Below are positions 44,982 to 56,000 of a stretch of DNA of 64,000 bases, piece by piece. The notes beneath the pieces were generated by a model, which did no database searches, was not told the origin of the DNA, and saw only the letters and a program-made list of their open reading frames with translations. Position numbers and translations under genes: made by a program. Each line of letters opens with the position of its first letter. The stretch's first letter is position 1. This DNA is from Larix kaempferi. Its lineage: Eukaryota > Streptophyta > Pinopsida > Pinales > Pinaceae. The stretch lies in the NCBI GenBank assembly GCA_027924585.1, contig BSBM01000809.1:6791001-6855000 (forward strand). Reading direction: 5' to 3'.

Positions 44982-45816
44982 TGTTGGCAGGCGGTTTGAT
45001 GAGGAAATGTCATGGTACCACCGACGCTGCAAGACATCGGATGAGGACGCAAAAGGAGTATTTTGTGGTAAAGAATACCGCAGTTGGCGGGTTTTGGGTC
45101 ACTTGGACCATATATTATGTAATAGTGAGTCAGTTGTACCGTGGTATGCGGGTTTTTGGGGTCATTTGGACCGAGTCAGTTAGATATTGGGTCAATTGTC
45201 CATAGTGTCAGTTAGGAAGTCATTTGTAAGTGGACAAGTATTGTAATGGCAGAAGCTTATAAACAGATGAGAGTTGTAAGTGTTAGGAAGGAGGAGAAGG
45301 AGGAGGAAGCAAAAGAAGAAAAGGGAATATAAAATAAAGAAAGGAGAATGATTGTGTACGGAGATCTATGTTTTGCTTCTGGTATATGATCGCGACAGTA
45401 ATATAATGGTGATGTTTTCGTATGATCTTTGTGCAATGTTGCGATGTATGAATGTTGTTTGATGCAATGTCTGCTTACTGTTGCTATGATGATAAATGCT
45501 GTGATTAAGTAATATGTTCTATGTTGAATGTGATGATAAATTCTGCGATCAAGTAATATGTTATAACTCCTTGCCGAATGTTTAAAGTTTTTATTTAAGT
45601 ACCGCAATAGAGTTAGTCCGTGTAGCCACAACTCTCCTCCTCCCTCGGCAGAAACATGGTTCCTTCTGCTCTTCCTGGACGCCTCGGGTGAGACGTCATC
45701 CACTCTGTGGGTGTTGCTAGGTGGGCTCAAACCTGCCCGGGCCAGTGCCCAGGGAGACTGTGGTATGTGTCGACAGTGAGGTGAACCCCTATCGACCGAG
45801 GTCGCGTTGGTTAACA
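44982..45816 (+). repeat. 5' LTR of gypsy D
   Basis: 835 bp, tgttggcagg...ggttaaca. TATAAA at 45258-45263 and U5 hairpin at 45701-45713 (CACTC, loop TGT, GGGTG with one G-T pair). The first 169 bases are repeated at 63832-64000 with about ten changes, all in the first 70. Confidence 0.9.
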
Positions 45817-45818
45817 AA

Positions 45819-45835
45819 TGGTTCCGTTGCCGGGA
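45819..45835 (+). promoter_or_regulatory. Primer binding site, tRNA-Glu type, perfect (D)
   Basis: tggttccgttgccggga is complementary to the 3' end of plant tRNA-Glu including CCA (tcccggcaacggaacca), two bases after the LTR. Confidence 0.85.
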
Positions 45836-45859
45836 CCATGTGCAGAGTAAAAGGAGGTC

Positions 45860-46342
45860 ATGTTGTGGCACCCGACGAAGCCGGAGATACAAAGTTGGTT
45901 TGATCAGAAGTTGCAGGAGTTTGCTGAAGAAGAAAGCCAGAACATGCGACTGACAGAAGATCATTGGCTGGGAAGATATATTCATGACAGTCCACACGAA
46001 TGATTTTTCTGTGAATTCCCAGTCATTCTATACGAATGGTTTTCAAAGATGACCTTCTAGAAGAGGAAGTTCCAGGGTGGTGAACTTACGGACTGGACCC
46101 CGGAGTTGATTCGGGAGCTACACGAAGTCGATAATAAGGCATCGTAGGTTGTCAAAGTTTGGCTTGATAGCATCTTGGAAGGATATATCACTGAATTTGA
46201 GGTGGACACGAAGAAATCCTATAGTGAAGTTGAAAGATACTTCTTTCGAGGACCGAGGGGAAGGTTTCTGCTGTCACTCCAACTGTCGATTAAGATGCTA
46301 ATCTACGAAAAGGGTATATTAAAGATGCACATTGATTAGTAG
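45860..46342 (+). pseudogene. ORF1 of gypsy D
   Basis: Same 160-codon ORF as in C and E: LWHPTKPEIQSWFDQKLQEF, WTPELIRELHEVDNKAS, VWLDSILEGYITEFEVDTKK, RGRFLLSLQLSIKMLIYEKG. It has three internal stops and ends in two successive TAGs, the second of which is at the same place as the single TAG in C and E. Confidence 0.78.
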
Positions 46343-47340
46343 AAATCCTGGTTGGCATAGGCCGTGGGTACCTCATTTGCTGGGGAACGATACATGGAAT
46401 GGTAAGGGGTAGATGGGTGCAGACCATGAGGAGACTGTGAGCGAAGCCACGGAAGAAAGTAGTCTTAGAAGAGGAGGAGTGTGATTTTGATAGGAGAAGA
46501 GGCATAGGACATGAGAAGGTCCTGCTGTGATCGAACCGCAAGACTGCGAAGGAAGACCACATGGGACGAAGCGACCTCACAGTCCTGATAGGGACGACCA
46601 GGGCAGAGGCAGGACCCAACCCTGGCACCAACGTACCCACACCTCCGCTCACTGACTCACAAACAACAAGAAATACCACTTCAATACCACCAAGTTCATC
46701 AATTGGTAGTAGCACAGCGACGGAAGGAAGGAAGCCCAAAATGGCGGGCGATGATGCTAAGTTATAGTTGTTCCACGGAAGTGTGACAGACAACCCAGAA
46801 CAGTATTGGTTTTTGTGTGAAGCGGTCTGGACCATGAAACAGATTACTGATGCCAATGCTAAGAAAGGACAGTTAGCGATGACTTTGCGGGGTCGTGCAT
46901 TAGATTGGTTCATGAAGTTTATTCTAGTCCCTATGGGGGCCCCAGAGAAGTCACTGGATGAGATTCAGGATGGGATGATTTCTGAATTTAGATGACCTAA
47001 GTCGGAGGCTCAATATATTACTGAATTGAAGGAAATTAAGCAGTATCTGAATGAGACGGTATGGGATTTCGACCAGCGATTCAAGACGCTAATGGAAAAG
47101 GTTAGTTTTGATATGAGCGCTGTCCAACATAAAGAATGGTTCATTGCGGCACTGTTACCCCACATTCGGCTGCCGCTGATGCAGCAAAACATATCGACAC
47201 CTAGCGAATCTCTAGAGATTGCAATGCGATTGGAGGCATCACGGATTGGAGATAATGCAGCCGGGATGTCGCAGATATAGACACAGCTCGCCAACCTGAC
47301 TATACAGTTGCAAGATTTGAAGAAGAACAAGGAATAACAC
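46343..47340 (+). pseudogene. gag: Capsid gag of gypsy D
   Basis: A Lys/Arg-rich lead (KPRKKVVLEEEECDFDRRRG) is followed by MGRSDLTVLIGTTRAEAGPN, a Pro/Thr/Ser linker, then LFHGSVTDNPEQYWFLCEAV, GQLAMTLRGRALDWFMKFIL, ITELKEIKQYLNETVWDFDQ and SAVQHKEWFIAALLPHIRLP. Stops at the start of LFHGS and before PKSEAQ. It is a complete capsid pattern with two lesions. Confidence 0.82.
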
Positions 47341-48130
47341 GATGAAGTATGGTGTACCCGATGATGAGGAGAAGGGCATACGAAGGATAATTGCCTAGAT
47401 TTCTGTAATTATTTGGTGTCAGGAGCGCCAAACCCATTGAATGGAGGCAGTATGCCATGGTGTCTCTTTTTTCAGGTGTTTGGGCACAGTCACGATAATT
47501 GCCCATATATGCAGAAAATGGTCACAACCCCGCAAAATATTTATTGCACATTCTGCAAGTTGGTGGGTCATGATGATGAGGATTGCCCTGCATATGGGTT
47601 TCTACAGGAGAGGATGTGTGATGCATTCTATGTCAAAGATGATCAACGCGCTGTGCAACAACCACAACTGCAATTGCAGGTATCCCAGCCGCTACCGCAA
47701 CTGCAGATGTAGTTTGCACCATAGCAACAACAACTGCAGTAGTTCATGCCGCAATACACTTCGATGCAGATGACTCCCCCATAGCCACAGTATGTACAAC
47801 AACCGTAGTATGCATCACAAGGGCAAGGGATAACACCAGCACCATTGCCCCAACAGTTTAACCAACCTCAATACCACCAGCAGGGCGGCTACTGGGGAGG
47901 ATACAGGGGCGGACGCGGTGTCGAATTTGGTCGTGGAGGAGGAGTCCGAGGTGGTCGTGGAACTGTTCATTGTTACCACTGTGCGGCGTGGGGGCATTAT
48001 TAGCTCGACTGGACACTACTACAAAATCAGTGTACATTTTGTTTTGGTAATGATCACATGGTTGAGAACTGCCCACAGTTGATCGCACGATGGCAAGCTA
48101 GGAACGCTTTGTAGCTACAGAATCAGGCCC
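47341..48130 (+). pseudogene. gag: Five CCHC knuckle positions with Gln-rich and RGG linker, gypsy D
   Basis: In order: CTR..GEGHTKDNC (second Cys lost), CLFFQVFGHSHDNC (second Cys lost), CTFCKLVGHDDEDC (complete), a linker of about 110 codons with LQLQVSQPLPQLQM, FNQPQYHQQGGYWGGYRGGR and an RGGGVRGGRG box, then CYHCAAWGHY.LDC and CTFCFGNDHMVENC. Several Gln codons have become TAG. Five knuckles is more than the one or two usual for plant gypsy gag, and the arrangement is shared with C and E. Confidence 0.76.
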
Positions 48131-48279
48131 AGCCACGGCAACCAGTACAGAACCTGGTACATCAACAAGTACAGAACCATCCCCCGCGACGACCACCAAA
48201 TGCCAATCAAACTTTCAATCTATAGCAGAACCAGACATAGGGTGCAAATATTGTGACCATTTTTGCAGAACCGTGACCA

Positions 48280-49210
48280 CAAGATGCTTCACTGGCTTTT
48301 GTCACTCGTGGAGGCAAGACAACTGGGGAAGATAGTTCGCGACCACTAATTCGGTTGGCTAGTCAGAAGACGGTACCTTTTGACATTGATACGGAGTAGG
48401 AAACATTCTTGGAGGCACGTCGCACCTTGGAGAAAGACCGCGGTAAGGTTGTTGTTTACGATATGCCGCCTGTCTTTGATACTACATCAGAGGCTGATTG
48501 ATTGCCACCACCGGGGACATTGCAAAAGTTTCTTGAAAGTTGTCTATTATTGGCCCGAGACCTGACTGCCCTAGTTGATATTGAGGGATGGTTGCAGTGA
48601 CTTCCGAAAGGATGGAAGGAGTCGGCAGTAAACTCCCTACAGCAACGGAAGACTGGAAAGGAGATGCGAATGTATTCAGATTGGTGACTATGATGCTGAC
48701 TCTATGATTCTTGACCTTAGTTCGGATGTTAACATCTTAACCAAGTAGGAGTGGAAAAATATGGGGAGTCCCCCATTGAGTTGGTCTCCTGTACAACTCC
48801 GATTAGCTAACCATGCGAAGGTAACACACATTGGGCAAGTTTCGCGGCTCACGATTGAGATTGAGGGCATGAAGAATTATGATGAATTTGATGTTATTGA
48901 AGTGGTTGAGGGAGGAAGCTCTTATCCAGTGTTCTTGGGGATCAGATGGGCTAACAAATGTGGAGCTGTAATCAACTTCAAGAAGCACATGATGATCTTT
49001 GAGAATTGTGATTTCAAAGTCATAGCCCCATTGGATCCGGTTGAAGGATGTCGCTACGTGGAGCCTGTAAAAGATGATGATCCTACTATATGGGACCATG
49101 CATTTAATATTTCTAAAGATTATATTAATCCTACTACCTACGGTGAGTTGGAGTGGCGCAGTGAGAGCTCTGCGTCTTCCGACTGTGATGATGCATTGGC
49201 ACATTAGCAG
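48280..49210 (+). pseudogene. Retropepsin of gypsy D
   Basis: DADSMILDLSSDVNILTK (about 48690-48745) is the active-site region with Asp-Leu-Ser. The 148-codon open frame 48761-49207 then gives LTIEIEGMKNYDEFDVIEVV, PVFLGIRWANKCGAVINF and YVEPVKDDDPTIWDHAFNIS. A leading basic segment contains QRKTGKEM-type text. Relatives in C, E and F align over the whole length. Confidence 0.78.
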
Positions 49211-49913
49211 AATCGAATGCATGAAGTATCAGTTCGGAAATGTGGCTTAGTTACACAATCCTTATGTCGTGTTGTGACATAAACAATCACATTGCCTATC
49301 TATGAGGGGTTCCTGGCCTAAACACCCTTTAGCAGAATTTGAAGACCGTGTCCTAGAACCACAGCGATTGTTGGCCTTGGAGGAATCACTGAAGGCGGCT
49401 CCAACACGCTGGTGGGTGACACATAACAAATTCATTAATGGTTGGCCACAGTGTTGAAGGATGATGATGGTTTAGTTCGGCGATACTGAGGTTTATCACA
49501 CTGGCAAGTATGATGGCCAGACTGATCCCAATGATCATGTGATGGAATGCCAACGATTATGGGTAGTTTGTCCCAGAGATGAGTGGGTCCATGCTTTTGT
49601 CCATACTTTGGATGAGATGCCACGCTCGTGGTACACTACAGGCGAGTTGCACCGAGACATTACCACATGGGGGGAGCTGACGATCTGTTTGACTCATACG
49701 TTCACTTTTGCGGATTCCAACCCTGATGTCCATAACGCCCTACAGCTCATCCGCGACGTGGTACTCCAGGTTGTTCCGACGACCTACCCTGTCGACCTAC
49801 ACACACATTGTCAGATGCGGTCTCTCATGGAGTGCTTCAACATCAGTGGTGGGTCGGAGGACGATGATGATCCCTAGAATGTTAACATTCACAAATATGA
49901 AGGAAGTCACGAT
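49211..49913 (+). pseudogene. Capsid-like modules between protease and RT, gypsy D
   Basis: After stops comes a first module, EESLKAAPTRWWVTHNKFIN with FGDTEVYHTGKYDGQTDPND. The second module, open from 49539, has CPRDEWVHAFVHTLDEMPRS, WYTTGELHRDITTWGELTIC, LTHTFTFADSNPDVHNALQL and CQMRSLMECFNISGG. The pattern is that of Retrotrans_gag, yet it lies after the protease. See the finding on this coding plan. Confidence 0.72.
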
Positions 49914-50257
49914 GTGGTCCCACCGGCTACGCCAAGTAATCCGTTCAGTCAACCATTGCAGCTTCGCAAGATGAATATCGGCACCGGGGCTACTCCCAAG
50001 CTTGCTAATGTTGGGGATTATTGGGACGATGAGATGATGAGTAAGGTTACTGAGTTACTTCATGAGTTTGAAGATGTGTTTCCCATGAATTTTTCTGAAA
50101 TGAAGGGAATCCTGGGTGATTTAAGAGATATGAAGATTCCATTAAAACCAGCTGCTAAGCCAGTCCGACAGCGACCTTATCGGCTGAATCTGCAACGTAA
50201 AGAAAAGGTCAAGGCAGAACTTGATCGCATGTTGGATGATGGTATTATTGAACCTAT
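49914..50257 (+). pseudogene. pol: RT N-terminal part of gypsy D, before copia G
   Basis: MMSKVTELLHEFEDVFPMNF, KPAAKPVRQRPYRLNLQRKE and KVKAELDRMLDDGIIEPMEV lead into RT. The frame then reads into copia G's LTR. It continues at 57243 after G. Confidence 0.85.
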
Positions 50258-50262
50258 GGAAG
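50258..50262. other. Target duplication GGAAG of copia G, left copy
   Basis: Perfectly repeated at 57238-57242. Removing G restores the RT reading found in C. Confidence 0.96.
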
Positions 50263-51016
50263 TGTTCGGATATCCATCATCTATTTCGGGATACATATCT
50301 ATTTCAGGATCATCTATTTCGGGATACATATCTACTTCAGGATCTTGCATGATCTATTTCAGGATATGCAGTCCAGTCACCAGTTTGATGCCTCCAGCAC
50401 CTTATCCACCTTCTTCTAGCACCCGGGAGCCACTTTCCACAGAGTTTTAGCCCTCCTAAGCTGAAAGGCGCCCTCTTCTCACCTACTGACAGAGAAGGGC
50501 GCACTTGCTCACCTACCACTGCAGATTCACTCCAGTTACATTCAGTTAGCTCCGATTCTGATTGATTTCACTCCGATTTCACTCCTGACTGACTGTTTCA
50601 CCTCCGATTGACCTCCAGTTCGATTAGGTGACTTGCTCTGACTCCAGTTAGCCTCCCATGCGCCCCCACTGAGCCTCCAGATCCTATATCAGTGCTACAC
50701 ACTTTAGTTACATTTATTATGATCAGTTAGACTCAGCTTGACACCTGGATGACTGGTTGTTGTGATTGATGAGCAACACCGATGATTGATGAGGACTCCT
50801 AGATTGAGTCAAGATACTCCATTCAGTGATTCGAATGACCTCCTTAGGCAATTCGAATTGCTCTGTTCATTGAAACAGTTTGTATTGTAATTCATTCAAC
50901 CCTTTCTGGGATAGAGAGCACTGCTGCATGTTTTGCACAGTTTTGCACCATATCTTCTATGTTCATCTGTTGTGACTGATTTTTTGTTCATTAGATCTGC
51001 TGTGACTAACTTTACA
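50263..51016 (+). repeat. 5' LTR of copia G
   Basis: TGTTCGGATATCC...CTTTACA. It starts with two direct repeats of catctatttcgggatacata. The downstream end is Thr-neutral non-coding DNA leading straight to the primer site. Confidence 0.96.
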
Positions 51017-51028
51017 TGGTATCAGAGC
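51017..51028 (+). promoter_or_regulatory. Primer binding site, initiator tRNA-Met (G)
   Basis: tggtatcagagc directly after the LTR. Confidence 0.96.
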
Positions 51029-51437
51029 CATTGCAGGGACAAGATCTCTTTTCTACAGGTGTTTATACAAGAAGATTTGACTGAATTGCTAAAAATTGCA
51101 AAAAGTTTGGCATGAGATATCTCAAGGGCATTCGCTCCTGTGCATGCAAAGCTTGAAAAATATTCCAATACCACTCCAGAAGCTTGAGTTACCACATAAT
51201 TCCTGGATCTGATACATTGGACCTATTCAACATTGCTTGAAATCCAATCCCAGGTGTGATGCAACTCTCAAAGGGTGGATTGTTCGACCTTATTGTGATT
51301 GTTCTTATGTGATTTGCAGGTTAATTATCTCCTCCAAGTGCACTCGCTACATTCTGCATGCAAGCTTCCCTACAGCATCTCCATTCGCTATAGTCTGCAT
51401 GCAAGCTTCTTCTTCATCATTTGACTCGCTCCTAGCA

Positions 51438-52985
51438 ATGGAATACTCTTCTTCAAAGCCTATCCTCACCCCATTCAATTATTTTGATTGGAAAGATGAT
51501 ATGGAGATCATATTACGTTCAAAAGGATACTACCGAGTCACTCTTGGTCTTGAATTGGAGCCAAACAATGTGGCAGAAAGAACCAAACACTACAATAAGC
51601 TTGATGAAGCTTACGGTCTTCTTTGTCTCTCCATCTCCAAGGATCTTCACTTCCATCTCAGCGGATTGAAGACTCCAAAAGCCATATGGGAGCAACTTGA
51701 GACACTATTCGGCAAGCAGGATGAGCTTAGGGCTTTTCAATTAGAGAATGAATTGATTGGCCTTAATCCTGAGAATTTCGAGAGCATCAATGAATTCTTC
51801 ACAAAATTCAAGAACTTGAACTTGCAATTGAAGAACAGTGGTGTTATCAAAGAGGATAAACAGTTGATCCTCTCCATTCTAAGCAAGCTTGGGAAAGATT
51901 ATTCGGTATTTGTCTCCACTTTCAATTCCGGTCGGCTAACTACCCCGAATTGGAAGATGCCTACCTTGAATGCCTTCATTGAGTCCGTTACGAAAGAGCA
52001 TGACAAGTTGATTCAAATGGGGTCCATAAGCTCCAAATATTCAGCCCTATTTGTTCAAGGACCCAAGATCTCGAATGGTAAAGGAAAGCTAAAGAAGGAG
52101 AAGCCCAAATTCGAGCCTCACAAGCAAAAAGACAAAGGCAAGCAAACGGATGCACCATCCAGTTCGAAATCCAACCAAAAGGGCAAAGAAGGTAACCAAA
52201 AATCTAAATGTACTTATTGTAACCGTGGCTTTCATCCCGAAAGTTCATGTATGAAGAAGACTATAGATCAAATGGCCCTCCTTTTGGAAAAGAACAACAT
52301 AACCCTTCCTGACGGTGCAAGGAAGAAGGATCGGAATGACGATCATGAAAGAGGACAAGCACTCATGGCAACGGTTTCGAAGCCCACTCTCTTGATAGAT
52401 TCGGGTGCATCAAATCATATGGCTGCAAATATTGATTCTTTTTCCTCATTCGATCCAAACAGCTCCATCCCCATCCATTTGGGAGATGACTCAAAAATTT
52501 CTTCAAAGGGCAAAGGTACGATTCATGTAGATCATGGATGCTTTCAGAATGTTCTCTATGTGCCTTCCTTAGCTTCGAATCTCCTTTCTGTGTATCAAAT
52601 GACACATACTGGTGATCCAAAGAAAGTCACATTCAGCCCTAATACAGTTGAAATTTCTGATATCAAAAGTGGAAGACTAGTTGCGGTTGGAAAGGCAAAC
52701 CACACTGCTAAATGTTATGAGTTTTCGCACTTTATTCCGCTTGCAAAGCCCACTGCTCTTCGCACACATGGTAATGAGGTTAGTAGGCTTTGGCATGAAA
52801 GATTTGGACATCTAAATTATAAGTATTTGCTGCTGCTATCAAATAAATCCATGGTTGATGGGCTTCCACAACTACGTTCCTCGAAGGGAATATGCTCCGG
52901 TTGCATTATTGGGAAGCACCCCGAGCACAGATTCGACCGCGGCAAGGCTAGCAGAGCCTCTACTATTTTGGGATTGCAGATCTAA
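51438..52985 (+). CDS. gag-pol: Copia G gag, zinc knuckle, protease and pre-integrase domain (truncated polyprotein)
   Basis: The start ATG chosen gives MEYSSSKPILTPFNYFDWKD; an in-frame ATG 39 bases upstream (51399) is an alternative. The gag has the usual copia capsid pattern (YFDWKDDMEIILRSKGYYRV, LKTPKAIWEQLETLFGKQDE). Then come a CCHC knuckle CTYCNRGFHPESSC near 52210, protease LLIDSGASNHMAA near 52390, and the HHCC zinc domain LWHERFGHLNYKYL ... CSGCIIGKH near 52790-52910. The frame ends at 52985 just after GLQI, where an inverted LTR fragment replaces the start of integrase. It would make Gag and protease but no integrase or RT. Confidence 0.92.
   Translation: MEYSSSKPILTPFNYFDWKDDMEIILRSKGYYRVTLGLELEPNNVAERTKHYNKLDEAYGLLCLSISKDLHFHLSGLKTPKAIWEQLETLFGKQDELRAFQLENELIGLNPENFESINEFFTKFKNLNLQLKNSGVIKEDKQLILSILSKLGKDYSVFVSTFNSGRLTTPNWKMPTLNAFIESVTKEHDKLIQMGSISSKYSALFVQGPKISNGKGKLKKEKPKFEPHKQKDKGKQTDAPSSSKSNQKGKEGNQKSKCTYCNRGFHPESSCMKKTIDQMALLLEKNNITLPDGARKKDRNDDHERGQALMATVSKPTLLIDSGASNHMAANIDSFSSFDPNSSIPIHLGDDSKISSKGKGTIHVDHGCFQNVLYVPSLASNLLSVYQMTHTGDPKKVTFSPNTVEISDIKSGRLVAVGKANHTAKCYEFSHFIPLAKPTALRTHGNEVSRLWHERFGHLNYKYLLLLSNKSMVDGLPQLRSSKGICSGCIIGKHPEHRFDRGKASRASTILGLQI
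52302..52976 (+). repeat. First copy of a 675-bp duplication in copia G
   Basis: Identical to 53093-53767 except for one base seen (ctacg versus ctccg). It covers the end of the knuckle linker, protease and pre-integrase. Confidence 0.94.
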
Positions 52986-53092
52986 TGAACAAAAAATCAG
53001 TCACAACAGATGAACATAGAAGATATGGTGCAAAACTGTGCAAAACATGCAGCCGTGCTCTCTATCCCAGAAAGGGTTGAATGAATTACAAT
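52977..53092 (-). repeat. Inverted LTR fragment between the duplicated segments of G
   Basis: 116 bp equal to the reverse complement of LTR positions corresponding to about 50884-50999, with one base different. Junctions share only 1-2 bases with the flanks. Confidence 0.93.
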
Positions 53093-56000
53093 ACCCTTCC
53101 TGACGGTGCAAGGAAGAAGGATCGGAATGACGATCATGAAAGAGGACAAGCACTCATGGCAACGGTTTCGAAGCCCACTCTCTTGATAGATTCGGGTGCA
53201 TCAAATCATATGGCTGCAAATATTGATTCTTTTTCCTCATTCGATCCAAACAGCTCCATCCCCATCCATTTGGGAGATGACTCAAAAATTTCTTCAAAGG
53301 GCAAAGGTACGATTCATGTAGATCATGGATGCTTTCAGAATGTTCTCTATGTGCCTTCCTTAGCTTCGAATCTCCTTTCTGTGTATCAAATGACACATAC
53401 TGGTGATCCAAAGAAAGTCACATTCAGCCCTAATACAGTTGAAATTTCTGATATCAAAAGTGGAAGACTAGTTGCGGTTGGAAAGGCAAACCACACTGCT
53501 AAATGTTATGAGTTTTCGCACTTTATTCCGCTTGCAAAGCCCACTGCTCTTCGCACACATGGTAATGAGGTTAGTAGGCTTTGGCATGAAAGATTTGGAC
53601 ATCTAAATTATAAGTATTTGCTGCTGCTATCAAATAAATCCATGGTTGATGGGCTTCCACAACTCCGTTCCTCGAAGGGAATATGCTCCGGTTGCATTAT
53701 TGGGAAGCACCCCGAGCACAGATTCGACCGCGGCAAGGCTAGCAGAGCCTCTACTATTTTGGGATTGATCCATTCTGATATCAGCGGTCCGCTGCCCCAT
53801 ATGTCATTAAATGGTTCAAGGTATGTTTTGACATTTATTGATGATTATTCTCGCTTTACATGGGTATTCTTTCTCAAAAACAAGTCAGAAGTGCTTGGAA
53901 AATTCAAGGATTTTAAGGCTTCTGTTGAGACCACCACTGAGAGCAAGATCAAAGCTCTTAGATCTGATAATGGTGGGGAATATATCAAGTCCGAGTTGCT
54001 GCAACTTTGTGCCCAAAGCGGAATCAAGATCCAACATACAGTTCCCTACACACCCCAGCAGAACGGTGTAGCGGAAAGGAAAAACCGGTCACTGAAAGAG
54101 ATGGCTACATGCATGATTGAATCAAAAGGTTTGGCTGCAAATCTTTGGGCTGAAGCAATCAATGTTGCTGCATATATACAGAACCGAGTTCCACATTCAT
54201 CCGTGAAAGGTATGACTCCTTTCGAAGCATTCTTTGGTCACAAACCGGATGTGTCAAATTTGAGAGTTTTTGGCTCTACTGCATGGGCTAGAATTCCTTC
54301 TGAGAAGAGACGAGCTTTGGATCCACAAAGTATCGAGTGCATATTGATAGGATATGGGGAAGAATCAAAAGCATATAAACTCATGGATATCAGATCTAAA
54401 AAGATATTCATAGAGCGCAGTGTGCAGTTTGAAGAACCGCTTCAAGAATTGCAACTAGTTGAGGAGAAAACTGCTGATTCACCGCCTTCACCAGAAGAAG
54501 ATTCGAGCAGCGATAATGAAGGTATGAGTTCTGATATTTCTGATATTGTAGCAGCATATGATGATCATGACATATCAGGTTCGGAATCCGACCATTCAGA
54601 TCCCCCTCAGTTACCAAAGTGGGCCCAAAATACTCTACAATCTGCTGGTTCGAATCTTGGAAATCCTGCTGATCCAAGACGAACAAGAGGAGACTTTCAA
54701 AGGGCAGGTATGGCTCTTTCTATTGCTGATCCATTTCTTCCTGAGATTTGTTATTTGATGGATGGTTCAGATCCCCAATCATATTATTCATCCCATCGAG
54801 ATCCGAGATGGAAAGATGCCATGGATGAAGAGTACAGTTCTCTTCAAAAGAACAATACATGGGAGCTAGTTTCTCTTCCACCTGGAAGAAAATTAGTGAA
54901 GTGTAAATGGGTCTACCGTACTAAAGTTGCTGCTGATGGCACTATCAGCAAATATAAAGCAAGGTTGGTGGCAAAAGGTTTTTCCCAAGTCCAAGGAGTG
55001 GACTACACAGAGACCTTTGCACCGGTTGCAAAGATGGATTCCATCCGCCTTGTTTTAGCTATTGCCGCATCCAAGCACTGGGAGGTGCATCACATGGATG
55101 TGAAGAGTGCATTTTTACATGGAGACCTTGCTGAAGAGGTCTATATGCAGCAGCCAGAGGGTTATACATCAGATCCATCATTGGTTTGTAGATTGAAGAA
55201 GTCTTTGTACGGGTTAAAACAGGCCCCAAGAGCTTGGTACGCAAAGATGGACTCCTTCCTTCTTTCTCAGAATTTCCAAAGATGCAAATCTGATCCTAAT
55301 GTCTATCTTCAGCGAGTTAAAGGTAATTTGTTGGTTATTGTACTTTATGTTGATGATCTACTTATTACTGGTAGCACACTTACTTCAATAAACAAGCTAA
55401 AATCTGCCCTAAATCTAGCTTTTGACATGAGCGATTTGGGCTTGCTGAGTCACTTTTTGGGCTTGGAGATAGCTCAAAATTTCGATGGGATCACTATATC
55501 TCAGCAAAAATATGCTTCCGACCTGTTATTGAAGTTTAATATGGCTGAATGTAAGGCAGCCCCGTTCCCATTCCTCTCAGGAATCAGTCTTGAGGAGGGA
55601 GATTCCACACCGCTTGCAGATTGCAGTATGTATCGACAGTTGATTGGTTCACTACTTTATTTGACACATTCACGGCCTGATATCTCATATGCCGTGAGTG
55701 CCGTGTCAAGATATATGCAGCAGCCACATGAGCTTCATTGGCGAGCAGCCAAGCGGATCTTGCAGTATGTGCAAGGTACGAGACAGTTTGGCATACATTA
55801 TGCTGCAGATTCTGAGCTAGATTTCATTGGTTTTACTGATTCAGATTGGGCAGGTGATAGCATTGATCGGAAGTCCACTTCCGGTTATGTTTTCATGATT
55901 GGTCATGGTGCTATTTGCTGGTCCAGCAAAAAGCAAGCAGCCATTGCACTTTCTTCAGCAGAGGCAGAGTATCGAGGGGCAGTCAATGCCTGCATTCAAG

